From the NCBI GenBank assembly GCA_963556495.2, contig OY747721.1:13646649-13710648 (forward strand): a stretch of 64,000 nucleotides of DNA, read 5' to 3'. This stretch comes from Valencia hispanica (lineage: Eukaryota > Chordata > Actinopteri > Cyprinodontiformes > Valenciidae). The notes under the pieces were generated by a model that saw only the letters and a program-made list of their open reading frames with translations, had not been told where the DNA came from and made no database searches. The position numbers were made by a program, and so were the translations under genes. Shown here one piece after another: positions 11,126 through 63,934 of the stretch (positions are counted from its first letter, which is position 1; every line of letters begins with the position of its first letter).

Positions 11126-13424
11126 TATCGATTACGTCAGTGTCTAGCATTTACTACTTTGCCTTATGTTACTTATTTACATCCATTTAATTATCTCCGC
11201 TTTGATTTGCCGTCATAATTTATATGACAATTCTGATAGAAAGGAAGTCCATTAAAAATCAAGATTCCACTGAATCACATCTGCTGGCAAAACCGTCACT
11301 TATGTAAATTAAAGACAACATTCATACCGTTATTTTGTCTACTTACCTGTTTAATGTTCTGAGAAAAAAGTTAAAAGTGATCGAATGCATTTAGCTGTGA
11401 CTTAATTTCTGTGCTTGTCTTAGTTGAACTTGCAAAGTCACCTGGAGAGTCCCTACCAGCAGCAGGCTCTCACACAACAGCGAAACCAGATTGCTGCACC
11501 GATGCAATGGTCTAAATCCACACAACACACACAATGGTCAACGAGATTTTGCAGAAAGTTGCTGAACTTTTCTCCTCAAAAAATTGGTGTTTCTATGTTT
11601 TGTTCACTCCCAAATAGAGCGGGGGAATAGACAATCTTTATGTTTGCAGTTGTCCAAACACTTTTTGAGATACATCAACATACCCATTGGAACACATCTG
11701 GGCACATCACAGATTTTTGTGCTTAAAAATTTAAATGCTCCAGTTGGTATTTTGTTTGGGAAAAACTGACTTAAAAAAACAAAAAACAAAATAAAACTCG
11801 TTAAGTCTCAGATCAACATTTCATAAGAGCCTGACTTGTTCACATTCTTTGTTTGGATAATACTAAATATTAGAAAATTGTAAGCAGTAGAAATAGTTTT
11901 CCAAGTCTCTCTTTGGCCTTAATTGCCCCGTTTATCTGCTATCTCCTTAACTTCATTGTAAAGTGAGGAATTGGCTGCCTGAAAATGCTGCCTATCTCAT
12001 TGTAGCTGCCTCCTACTCTAAAAGCACAACTCTTAAAATCCAGAGTAAAATGCCTGCGACTGCCGGGACAGACTTTTAGGAAAAGAACGATTTATGACAC
12101 CTCTAGGACATGTCTTTCCAACCTCTTATTCTGACACTTGTAAATGTTTCTGACAACTGTTAATATAACAAACAACATATCTAATAGGTGTAGTCAATCT
12201 TCTGTACTTGCACCTCCCAATAGAGAAAGAGAAAAAGGAATGTTCTGAGATGGTGGTAAGGGCACGATAAGGTCTGGCAGATTAATGGCGTGCCTTCACA
12301 AGGCATCCTGGGTGAAACAGAAAGCTCATGTTGCTGCTGTCCATCAGTGTCCGAGTGGGTTGAGCTCATGCACTATTTAAAAATCTCTCACTCTCCCTGT
12401 TTCTCTCCTCCTTTTCCCTCAAAGTCACTAAAAGGCAGAATGTCTCCTGCACAAAGGAGACGATCAGGTCCTCTGTCCCCTCTGGCAACGTAGACAACCC
12501 ATCATAGAAGCACATGGGAGAAACACATAAACTTATCAGCATTACTCTTTTACTCGGAACACTTGTAAGGCTTTGAGCACAAAAACATGCTCACTCTCTG
12601 ATCTCAGCCTTCTTTGAATTCCTTTCCATGTATCCTGCAAGCTGGCCTGTCACTCCTCCCCCCCAGCAATATCAGTCTCTCTCTGTTTCTCTCCCAGATC
12701 TCATAATATCTCCTCTTAGGTAACGTCTGCGACTACCCCCGATTTCAATGTTTTAGCTGGCCAGGTTAAGTGTGGTATGTGGAAAATGAACAGCAACTCA
12801 CAGGAAGGGACACATGAGCTAAAAGCATAATAAACCAGGAGACAGGGAGGAACAGATGAAGTGAATAATGAGTGGGTCTTAAGTAATCTGAACCAATATC
12901 ACTCACTAAAAATGAAACTTAATGTACTCTCTGACTTCTGCGCTAATGTTTGGAGTTTTACGACAGTGTTGCATAGGCATGATGGAAGCAGTGATGAGAA
13001 ATAGCTGCAGGTTTAGACTTCAGCTCACCCGTTTCATCATCATCATCATTATCATCATCATCTTATATTCCTTGAGGATTGCAGAGAAGAAAAGTAGAGG
13101 CTTGGGTGGGTGAACGGCACAGCTGACGGAGAGAAACTCGTGAGGCTAGCTGGATATCTCCACGCTGTTTTGCATTTGGTGGTGCTCACACAGAAACATG
13201 GCTCATCTGTGCTGCTGCCTTCAATGCCCCAAGGGGATCCTCTCTGATGCTCTTAGCATGATGGTGGAAGGAAATTAAAAGAGTAGCTGTTTTGAGGAGG
13301 AATTCGAGGGCAAATAAGAGATGCAGATATTGCCATGCTCTGCTCCTCATGCTTGCATGTTCCTGGGAACTCTTCTAAAACAGAGGAAAATTGAAGGAGT
13401 TTTTATTATACCACATTTTATCTG
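11126..13424. other. non-coding, largely unique
   Basis: No element or exon recognised. A short CAT/CAA trinucleotide run lies at 13036-13063. Confidence 0.4.
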
Positions 13425-13640
13425 AATATCTCATTGAGATTTAAATCTCTTTTTAGAGAGCTGGCCGAAAAAGTTATAAAACATAACAATTCAAACACAT
13501 ATCTAAAGATACACAGTAGAATTACGAGTTATATTCGTAAACAGCCTAACTCCTTGCAAACACTGTCCTCTTGTTCCATTAAAATGGACTTAATTTTCCC
13601 CATTGTAATCTGTTAAGGACAAGTGCATTGTTTAGGGAAA
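13425..13640 (+). repeat. LINE-tail-like dispersed repeat
   Basis: CTCATTGAGATTTAAATCTC followed by TTTTTAGAGAGCTGGCC is a diverged copy of the fish repeat also present at 53580-53700 (CCTATTGAGATTAAAAACCT). Confidence 0.4.
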
Positions 13641-16600
13641 TGGGGTTGCATACTCAAAAGCGTGTTTTAATATTTCTGTTCTGACTCAGGGAACCGGCAT
13701 TTGTAAAATAGCCCTACTGAGTGTGTTGTTTTCACATAAACAGACAGATAAGCAGACAAGAACCTATTCAGTATAGCAATCCTTCTACAGTCGAGCTGAT
13801 AATTTCTTCACAACCAACTTACATACAGCATTTGACATGTTCTCACAAGAATTATTTATATAGAATGGTTCAAATGTGTAGCCCGGAGGAGCTCCTGTGG
13901 ATATTGGGAGAAAACAGGAAAAGGAATCAGAGTAGACATGGGGTGTTGGACATAAAATTTGAAAACCAACTTAGAACATTTGATAGATTATCACAACAAT
14001 TATTTATATATAGGGGAAAGAACAGTGGTCTTGATGTAGAGCCCTTTGGAACTTTTTCTGATCCTGAGACTGGGGATGGTAATTTATCGCATGGTTTATC
14101 GTTATCGTGAAGAGTTTCTTATCATGATAAGAATTTAGATTTATTGTGACAACAATAAATTCCTATTAAAGATGTTAGAAAACCCAAAAACTGTCAGCAT
14201 GGTCGGAATTGTTATTTTTACTATTTTCTTCACTGCTGGGCCCACTGTAGCATCTATAGATATATCAATAAATTCAAAGTATATGATTAAATGCAGTTAC
14301 TGTGTGCAGTTCAGTGATACAAATCACACTTCTTTATGTCACTGTTGTACTGAAGAAGCTTTTATTTCAAAATGGGTATGTTTTTAAGAGTGGTATTTGA
14401 GTTAGTGAACTTTTGTCTGCAGTGGCATGCAGTCAAATAATTTAGAGAATAATAAATTAATGTATTATAATAAAAGAAATATGGTGACAAAAATGTATAT
14501 AGAGAGTTAGTAGCGGCACTCATGGTGTGGAATCTTAAGGTACACCTGTGGATACCTGTAAAACAGTGGACATCCTACTTTTATGGTAACAAGAATTTGT
14601 TTTTTTTACTTAACATATTTACAGCATTTGAAAATCAGCCAGAATGATATTATAGTGGTCAACCATATGTAAAGTTTTAAACTAAAGGAAAAAAGGAGAA
14701 TTATATTTGTGTTTACCAAACATTGCATCAATATTGTCATTCATCACTTTAACAAGAGTAGTTATTGTGAGTGATGCTTTGGAAGAATAAGATTTTTGGT
14801 TATTAAGCTTTTCGAGAGCTTTCGTTTGATGTGCTTTTTAGTTGCAGATATTACAGATGGAGATTGGCCTCTGAGACTAGGTGAAACGTTACACTTGGTT
14901 AGAGTCGAGATATTGCTTGGGCCCCTCTATGATCCCGGCCCTCTGTTTTCTGCTTCTACAAAAAAAAGGAAGGTAAGGGAGGGGGTGGCCTCTACCATCC
15001 CACCCTCCTGCTTCTACCACCGTGCTCCCTTTGCTTTTCTAATCATGCTGCAGATGTGCCTGACGGCTGAACAATCTCTGTGTACTGAACGTGGGCTCCC
15101 GCAGGAATCCGAGAGGTTTGCTTATGTGAGCTGTCTTGAAAAAAAAAGTGAGAGGGCAGAGAAGGAAGGAAGGGAGGGAGGGAATGTGGAAGATTGGGAA
15201 AGACAGAGGGAAAACGGGAGAGATCAGTGAGCAGCGACCGTCGCAGCAGGGCTCCTTTAGATTATGTGTGGGTGAAGTGGCACGGTTGCGAGCCCGCCCT
15301 CGTTCATGGTCGCCTCTGGATCTGCAGACCAAACCACATTAAATAAAAGAAATCCATCCCCAAGCCTGTTAGGGAGCCATGTGGGGAGGTGTGAGAGCGT
15401 GCACGTGCACTCGAGTGGCTGTGTGTCCATATGTGTGTGAAGTAAAGGAAGGGGGGAGGTGGGACGGGCAGGAGGCAGCTCATTTTATCCTTCGTGCCAG
15501 CTCTGGATGGAGCCTGCCGGGGGATTACGGCACATTCTGCAAAGCAACAATAGAAACGGCAGCGTTTCGTACACATTTCCATCCTCTTTCTCCACAGTCC
15601 AACAAATACAGCTTTGTCCTTGCCTGGCCACTCACCAGGCAGACACCTGGAGTCCTCGAGGTGCCCCCTTCCAGCTAAACACTTGGGAGGGGGGGACTGC
15701 TTCTTTACAATGCTGAGATAATTAAAGGAGGGGGGTTCTCAGCCGACAGTCGGAAGAAAACAAGACACATCTCAGAATCAAAGCTAATTAAAATCACGAG
15801 AGTGATGAGATGCTTCCTTTTCCTCCTCCTCCCTCATCTTTATCACCCTAGACCAAGTGCTGCAAACAGCAGAACCCAAGTCAATGATGGCACAGATTAC
15901 TCCTTTATTGCTTAATTCTCCTACAATACATAACTCACAGGGACACGATCACCTTGAGCAGTGTGTCCCCATAAGGTGCAAGAGAGTGATGCTGATTTCT
16001 TTGCTTAGGCCACCTTGCTCTGTTTTAATAGTGTCAGCAGGGCTTGGCTTAGTAGCTTTCAATCACTGAGGTGTGTGTGTGTGTGTGTGCCGGTTGTGCG
16101 GGGTGTTTCGCACTGCTCTGCGGAGGTGTAACACCCTGCCTGTAGTGTTGTTGTAAAGCACATTAGGAGTGACTGAGGGTGTTGTTATGGTATCATGATG
16201 CAGGTCCAGCACTCAGGGGAAGGTGAGAGATAGGGTTTGTGAGAGTGTGTGTGGTCGGTATAATGGGCCAGCATGGCTTCCGGTCTCCATATTCCCACCT
16301 TTTATTTAGGAAATGGATACTTGATGTGGTAAAAAAAACCTGTAGATATATAAGATAAATAAGCAAAATGTATCAAGAACAGATTCTGCCACAAATTCTG
16401 ATTGGTACAGCCAATATTTCCTTGATTGGCTCTGACTGGTGATCAGTAGGTCAAATAATGTGAAACTAGAATTTATTTTTTAATTTCTGTTACTTAAATG
16501 CATTAGAAAATAACATGAGCCCTAAAGATTTTAGTGTTGACTTTTTTTTAAATCTGATTTTTAACTGACTCAAAGCTTAGGGACGCGTGAAATGTGTTTG

Positions 16601-17153
16601 CATGTGTTAAAGTGAGGTGTGGGATGAGAACTCTTGGTATTTAGGTGGTACAATATCTCTTGGCAAATATAAACTTCATCCAGTTGCTGTTAGCATTCAA
16701 GACCTGGATATAAAGGTGTATGTTTTAAGCTTGACATCCTGTATCTATCTTTCAGACTATTAATGTGAAGTAAGAAAGGCAGTAGTTTTTTTTTAAGGTA
16801 TTGTGTTTTTAAAGTCTGCTCAGAAACAGGTCAACAGGCTGGCCAACAGCACTACAAGTGTTGAATAATCTATTTTTTAAATAGTTTTTCTAAGATAATT
16901 TTGGTTACTTTGGGGTTAAAAAGTTAAACAAAGTTTTTCAAAGACAAGATAGAAATGGTTTGTAAGCACCGTGAGTCTGTCTGTTAGCGCTAGAGTTGCT
17001 AAAGTTTGTGTCTGCTTCTGGACTTCCTGTTGGCACTAAAGGGTTTTATTTAGTCTTGATTAAATTGAGATAATTGAAATCATGTCTGGTTAAAAATTTG
17101 AAATGCTTAGACCACCGGTGTCCAACCGTTTTTGTGCGATGCAGCGGTGGCAG
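13641..17153. other. non-coding, largely unique
   Basis: 14086-14165 holds an A/T-rich segment with ATTTATCG...TTATCGTTATCG resembling hAT-type MITE sequence. 14990-15850 is purine/pyrimidine-skewed and less AT-rich, with overlapping low-complexity frames on both strands. A (TG)n run is at 16069-16089. No exon is supported. Confidence 0.4.
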
Positions 17154-17690
17154 TAGGCATGGGCCGGTTACCGGTTTCAAAGTATACCGCGGTTTGAAAA
17201 AGTCAAGGTTTCAAAACCTCTAAAATTTTCCATCATACCGTTCCTGTGGTATAAGCGTTTTTTATTTATTTACGTGACATCTCATCAGAGAGAAAGTAAA
17301 GGTCCCTCATGAAGCTGCAAAGCGGCATTCAAGGTAAAGTTAAAGCTGTCTTGAGATGAACGAGCATATTAGCGTCTGACATTTGTGAAATGAGCTTGTT
17401 ACCTTGGCAGATATGGTAACTACCATATCTTATTTTTTCTTTATCTCTATCCTCTAACTTTTTTTTAAACTGAGGCATATATGGTAACTAGCATGCTAAT
17501 GATGATTTCTCTTAGCATGCTAGTTAGTTACCATGTCTGCCTCACTAAAAAGTGTTTTTTCCTCTTTAAAAAAAAAAAAATACAGACATTCAAAATACAC
17601 ATTTTAGAGCTGTAATCATAACACCGTGAAACCGTGATATTTTTGCCTACGGTTATCATACCGTCAGAATCTCATACCGGCCCATGCCTA
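17154..17690. mobile_element. hAT-type MITE with intact ends and 8-bp target duplication
   Basis: The terminal inverted repeats TAGGCATGGGCCGGT (start) and ACCGGCCCATGCCTA (end) are perfect. The flanks are GGTGGCAG at 17146-17153 and GGTGGCAG at 17691-17698, an exact 8-bp direct repeat as expected for hAT transposition. It is 537 bp with no coding capacity. Two internal inverted repeats lie at 17409-17430 and 17481-17534. It is similar to MITEs known from many fish genomes. Confidence 0.9.
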
Positions 17691-18344
17691 GGTGGCAGTT
17701 TGTTGAACAATCAAAACTATTGCCCAATGTCTGTAGGGTGTGAAGGGATTGGACGGCAAACACAGCAACCCGTGTGAAGTTGCTTATTTTCCTATGCGTC
17801 AAGAGCCCCAACAGGAGCAGGTTGATGGTTCTGTTTTTCAGTAATAAAACATCTCTCTCGGTGTGATTGTAAATAGAAAATAGGCAGATACTAGTAGTTG
17901 GCCCTGTGGTTGGAGATGTATCAAAAATGAACAGAACTATTGTGCTTTAAACAGAAATATTTAACAACACAAATTAAAATTGATGAAACCTTTATTCTGT
18001 TTTTGTGAAAAAATGAAAACGAAGCATTTTCAATGCCTTTTTTTATCATTGGAAAGCGTTATAATGAGACAGGTATAAAAAAGAGACAAGTCAAAACTTG
18101 ATGCAACACTGATTACAAATTCTTGTAAAAACAGTGACTGATTTTTAAAAGTTTCACATTGTTTGTAAAAAAAAAAACTACATTATTCACAATTATTCCC
18201 TAAATATTGTTCAGATCTTGTCTCAGGTCATTCTTGTGAAACTCAAATTGTGTGTCTTCTTGTTTAGTGAGCTGGGTGTTACAAATTTAGCTGTAGTTCT
18301 TAAAAGAAAGATGCATTCAGCAGGTCTAAACTGTAAAGAAAATA
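17691..18344. other. non-coding, no recognised element
   Basis: AT-rich sequence with several homopolymer A/T runs. Nothing coding was seen. Confidence 0.4.
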
Positions 18345-19480
18345 GTGAATAGAATAGAATAATCCTTTATTGTCCCACAAAGAGGAAATTCGGCTGTAAC
18401 AGCAGCAAATTGACAGATAACAGAAGCATTCACCATCACACGAGAATGGTAAAAAAAAGTATGAAAACAGAATTAAGAATTATATATGTCCATTAAGGGC
18501 ACAATTATGAAAACTATTGTGCATTTATTAAAAATAAAGTGGCATACTCAGATAAGAATGTGCAACTGAATAGGATAATTAAAAAAACAGTGAATATTTA
18601 CAGAATATGCATGTGTAGTTGTGCAATAGAAAGTAAAAAAAGTAAACGTATTATTTACAAGTATTTTACAGAATAAAAACTGAGAAAAACAGATGTGCAA
18701 ATAGTAGCCACAGAAATGTTAATTAAATGAGTCAAATAGTGCAAGTTACAGCAGTGATGTAAAGATTATTGATTTTGTTGGGAGCAGCGATGGTTGTAAA
18801 GTCTTAACAGCTGCAGGGAGGAAGGACCTGCGAAAATGCTCTTTCATGCACTTAGGATGCAACAGTCTGTCACTGACGGAGCTCTGTAGCTCAGCAACAT
18901 CTTCATGCATGGGGTGGGAGACTCTGTCCATCAGTGATGTTACTTTGGCCAGGGTCCTTCTGTCTCCCACCACCTGCACTGGATCCAGGGGGCACCCTAG
19001 AACAGAGCTGGCCTTCCTGATGAGCTTATCCAACCACTTCCTCTCAGCTGTAGATAAACTGCTGCTCCAACATACACCATAAAAGATGGCTGATGCCTCC
19101 ACAGAGTCAAAGAAGGTCTTTAGGAGTGCTCTCTGGATTCCAAAAGACTTCTGCCTCCTCAGCAGGTATGTAGAGTCTGTTCTGACCCTTCCTGTAAAGA
19201 GCATCAGTGTTGTGGCTCCAGTCCAGTTTATTATTCAGGTGAAGACCCAGTCACTTAAAAGAGTCTACTATTTCAGTGTCCACTCCCTGGATGTTCACCG
19301 GTGTCAGTGTGGTGGGTCTGCGCCTGCGGAAGTCCACCACCAACTCCTTGGTTTTTCCCCGCGTTGATCAGCAGGTGGTTCTGCTGGTACCAGTCCACAA
19401 AGTCCAGAGGCCACTGTCTGTACTCTGTGTCGTCATCTCAATGCGATCACTTAATCTCTTCATCAAGACCATATAAGCAT
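18345..19480 (-). mobile_element. 5'-truncated LINE, reverse transcriptase 3' half
   Basis: On the - strand, 19480-19210 encodes remnants of a block with the sense VDWYQQNHLL and VVDFRRRR. 18746-19204 encodes YLLRRQKSFGIQRALLKTFF, FYGVCWSSSLSTAERKWLDK and ASSVLGCPLDPVQVVGDRRT, ending RSFLPAAVKTL. The element ends at 18350-18395 with the typical tail sequence complementary to TTTATTGTCCCACAAAGAGG. The frame is broken between the two parts, so it is a dead copy. This is a different lineage from the LINE at 5640-7000. Confidence 0.85.
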
Positions 19481-21244
19481 AAAAATACATGAAAAACTCC
19501 AGAAACTATAATTTTCCCACAGTGCGGTTGGCCTCCGAAAAAGCCTGACTGTTTTGGTTCACAAGCCATTTATGTGAATAAATTAAATCTGTTTACTACT
19601 TCCCTGCGCCTCAACAGCTCAGTGGAGACGGTTTGTGATCCATTTGTTCTGCTGTGATGGCGGGATAAAGCTAATCATTGTCTACTCTGCTTTGCCTCTC
19701 AGTTTATCCCACAGAGCAGCGGCGCTCAACTCGTCACATTAACACGACAGAGACTCACTTTGAAGATTCAGGAGGGTTGGGAGTCTGAAACAATGTTTTT
19801 ATTCCTAACCGGCAATTCGGCCCCGTTTTACTGTGCTGCAGTGGCCTGTTGTGGTGTCACCATCTCTTAGTCCTTGTCGTGTCTCAATTTTGCCATTAAA
19901 TTAAATTTGCAGCCACTTTCAAGCCTAATGTAAGGAGCTCCTCTGGGTGCCGAGTGGAAACAAAGCTTTAAAGTAGTTGTACAAGGGAGGAGACAAAAAC
20001 ATTGTTTTACCCCAGAGGTGGGCTTGATAGCACGCTGAAAAAAGCCCATTTGAAGGGGGTAGGCCTCATCTGTCACCGGGCAATGGAGGAGGCAGCCATG
20101 CAGAAGCCCCCTGATTATAAAGAGATAATTTCATCCAATCCTCCAGTGGTGCTCCATCGCCTTGCCGCCATACTCCACTGCCTTTCATATTTGTTCCCGG
20201 CCTGCATCTCTTCACCCGTTTCGTTTTATTACAGCTCCGACTCAATACATATATTTTAGCTCCCGATTGTATAGGGGAAGGAAATCGGGTCTCCCTCCTC
20301 CCCCTACTCCAGTCTCCTGCACACACACACACACCATGTGTCTTTTGTTGTGCAGGAATCCACAGCTCTCTACTTGTTGTGCAACGCCTGCCGTGCAATT
20401 TGCAGTAAATTAAGCTCAAGTAAGGCACATAAATGCACCGATTTCCCCCTTGCGAGCTCAACAGCGGCAGACGGGATTCCTATCTGAATCCAATAGGATC
20501 ACAGGTAGTGGCACAGAGAAAATAAGAAATGATAACATCTGAAAAGAGCATGTAAATAGGCTGAGGCTTATAATTACTTCTTGTTGTTATTATCTGCACT
20601 GCATCAGTGGGTTAATCTTTAATTTGGCTCTCGTTAGTCACAAAAGATATAACAAAGGACTAGTGTTAATTAGGACAAGAAAACGTCTGGAAATTAATTT
20701 ACTCCCCAACACTTTCACATCATATTTTTTTATATAATTTTATGGTTAAGAAGCAAACAGATGTCAATGTGTGGACCCCAGCTTTACAAGGCGGCACAAA
20801 ATATGGGTTTAACTGAAAAAACATGGAGGTAAATGATGCTTAGACCTTTGTTTCCCCTCATTTTAACTCACTGCTGGAGGTAAGAGAGATGACATGGAGT
20901 GGGGGAGAGGAGAAGGAGGAGGAGTAGGTGAAGAGAGGAGAGAGCCGGAGAGAGCAGGTCGACTTGCTCATCAATAACCACAAGGTCAGACAGGCAGTGC
21001 CGGGCTGAGTGGGCCCTGTTAGGAAGCAGCGGCTGAGGATTTGTAGAGCTTGTAAAGGCTTAAAGTAACACCACTCTGCCTTCTTTGTGCCACAGGCTAG
21101 GCCTTTGAAGGGCCAGGGAGACACCTGCTGGTGGCGGAGGGTGACGGTGGTCGCCACGCATCAGCTCTCTGTCAGCTGGCACTGAGAAGTTTTTTTTTTT
21201 TTTTTTTGCTTTCTTTGATAACTTTAATTTGTTTTCTTAGCACT
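19481..21244. other. non-coding, largely unique
   Basis: No element or exon recognised. A short (CA)n occurs at about 20322-20335. The 131-codon - strand frame at 20066-20461 has no recognisable homology and overlaps frames on the other strand. Confidence 0.4.
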
Positions 21245-21610
21245 GTTTCATGCTAGGGGCTAAACAGTTACAAAGTTGGTAGCACTGCTGTCTTGTAGCA
21301 AGAAGGCCATGGGTTCGAATCCTGGCCTGGGTTTTTTTTGCATGGAATTTACATGTCCTCCCTGTGCATGTGGGTTATCTCCTGGTACTCCGGCTTCCTC
21401 CTACAGTCCAAAAACATGACTGTTGTGGTCATTTGTGTCTCCAATTTGCCCTTAGGTAGAAATATGTGCGCATGGTTGTTTGTCCTGTGTGTCTTTTTGC
21501 TGCCCTGCGATGGACTTGCGACCTGTCCAAGCTGTACCCCGCCTCTCATCCATGGGCGCTGGGAATAGGAATTAGACAACGGATTAATGGACATTGTTCA
21601 GCCATGTTTG
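21245..21610 (+). repeat. tRNA-like SINE-type repeat, near full length
   Basis: Contains a tRNA-like B box (GGGTTCGAATC at 21311-21321) after GGTAGCACTGCTGTCTTGTA. A body common in fish genomes follows (CTCCGGCTTCCTCCTACAGT, CAAAAACATGACTGT, GCATGGTTGTTTGTCCTGTG, GATGGACTTGCGACCTGTCC), then a GGATTAATGGA tail. Other copies: 44405-44745 (-), 10995-11125, 38965-39095 and 4735-4800. Confidence 0.7.
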
Positions 21611-23270
21611 TAGTGTGCAACATTAGTTTTTCTTTTAAAAAGAGACCAAATAGGACAGCAAATAGTGAATCAAATCTGAAAAGTATATTGTATCAAATTT
21701 TATTGTAGCGCGTCGTGTTAATTTTTGTTGCATTGTATCATTTTGTATTGAATCATTATATCATATTGTCTCATATTGTACCGGAAATTACATCACATAG
21801 TATCTAATCATATTATATCATAATTTATTGGCTGTCCTACATCATCAACCCACACTGCTTTACCCATCACAAAGATATTTGGTGTGAGTGGAGTGTGGGA
21901 CTTCAGAAGTGTGAGCAAACAGATACTTTTCATCTGCAAACACAGAGTTGAAGAGAAGAAAAAAATCCTCAGATGTCTTTTTCTTTATGAGCTTTCTAAT
22001 TTATGGAGAGGAATGCACTCATGTGCCCTTCTCTCCTCTCAAGTACAGGCATGAGCAGCTCCAATAGGTAGCATAAAAGCTCTTTAGCTGTCTAGTGGAG
22101 TAGATTACCGGCCCTGCCGTTAAATCCAGCTAGAGACCCCTAAGTGAGCATTATCAGTATGGTGCAGCATGCTGCCTCCTCTCTTTTTATTTCTACCCCT
22201 CTCTCGCTCTCTCCCGTCATCTCACAGGTACTTTGTGCAGAGAAATTTCTCACTGTGAGATTGGTAATGGAGAGAGATGGTGAGGGGAGGGAGGAGTGTG
22301 GGGGATGAGATGGCCCTGCAGCAACAGAAAGGAAAGATGGAGACACCAGTAGATGGAAGGGGGGTGTGGGGGGTGGAAGGAGATGCTCTTCACTCCTCAT
22401 AAATGTGGCCATTAATTCACTAACCCCTCCACTTTGAGATGCAGGTCACTCTGAGTTATAGCCGACAACCGTTTTGTAATATTTATTTGACACTGAACGC
22501 AGCATTAAATCAGTCTCCCAGAGGCAAAACTGATAACCTTCAGTGCAGCTTGTAATATTTTTTTTGTAGTAATCCTGAGTAGTATGTCAGATCACAACCC
22601 CATTGTTTGGCCTACGTGAAAAATAATTTTCCAGGATGAAAAGAAAGACAAGTGCTTCCATGAGCTCCAGCTACAGAATCAATAGTGTGGGCTTTGTTAG
22701 AGGAACTCTGGGAGAGCGAGTACAGAAGGAGGAGGAGAGGGGAAGATATGCAGAGCATGTCTGGGCCCAGCATACAGATAATTGTTAACCAAAGATTACA
22801 TAATGACTAAATAATGTAAACAGAGAGCCACATGCCAAGTTAATGTTCCCACAGAGCAGGACGGAGACACTTCATGCAGTTTTCTGCGATAACGCTGACA
22901 GACTGTGAGGTTTGACGCATTATGCGTGTGTGGGTTGGTGTGTGTGTCCCTCCCTACCTCAGTTCATTTTCACCCAGAGGCGCTTTAAACGCGGCCAGAC
23001 ATCCTGCCTTAAGTCCAGCATGTCGTTTCCAAAGGTGTACGGGGCAACCGCCGGGGCTTGTTAAGGGTGTCACAGGAGCTGAGAGGGAATGTCATCCTTT
23101 GGGCTCTGTGAGGTGCTTGTCACCTGCCAAATCAATATCTCCCTGCTCTGCTCACAGCACACACACATACACAGAGAAAGAGAGAGAGCAGCAGTGGTAT
23201 CCTGGTGGTGATGTGATCTGCAGCTTCCTCTGGAGCTGAGCCTTAACACTTGTCTCTGTTTCTGTTACAG
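21611..23270. other. non-coding sequence upstream of the first coding exon
   Basis: 21690-21840 is a run of degenerate TATCATATTGTATC-like repeats. 22358-22376 contains two G runs (G6 and G6). 22650-23250 is less AT-rich and repeat-poor. No upstream non-coding exon could be identified with confidence. Confidence 0.4.
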
Positions 23271-23321
23271 AACTCTCCAGTTTAATGGCTGGCAGATAGA
23301 GGCCAGACGGGGACAATCAAC
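23271..23321 (+). other. zmiz1: zmiz1 5'-UTR part of first coding exon
   Basis: A pyrimidine-rich tract ending TCTGTTACAG places a splice acceptor at 23270, so the exon begins at 23271 and at least one non-coding exon lies further upstream. I could not identify that exon. An in-frame TAA at 23283-23285 closes the reading frame above the ATG, which supports translation starting at 23322. Confidence 0.8.
23285..23299 (+). promoter_or_regulatory. short upstream ORF in zmiz1 leader
   Basis: ATG at 23285 opens a four-codon reading frame (M-A-G-R) that stops at TAG 23297-23299. The stop is 22 nt before the main ATG and in another frame. It lies in the same exon as the start codon, so every transcript using this exon carries it. 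Short uORFs this close to a start often reduce initiation or act through reinitiation; an effect here is inferred. Confidence 0.6.

Positions 23322-63934
<40,613 letters not shown>

Noticed and set aside
20066..20461. 131-codon - strand frame
   Set aside because: Cys/Arg/Pro-rich, overlaps frames on the other strand, shows no family similarity and includes a CA run.
21300..21325. Possible tRNA gene from the GGGTTCGAATC box
   Set aside because: The surrounding sequence does not fold as a cloverleaf, and the box belongs to the SINE-type repeat with several copies in this window.
7..23270. Upstream non-coding zmiz1 exons or promoter
   Set aside because: ZMIZ1 genes have non-coding leader exons, but none could be recognised here without transcript data; repeat-poor GC-richer blocks alone are not enough.
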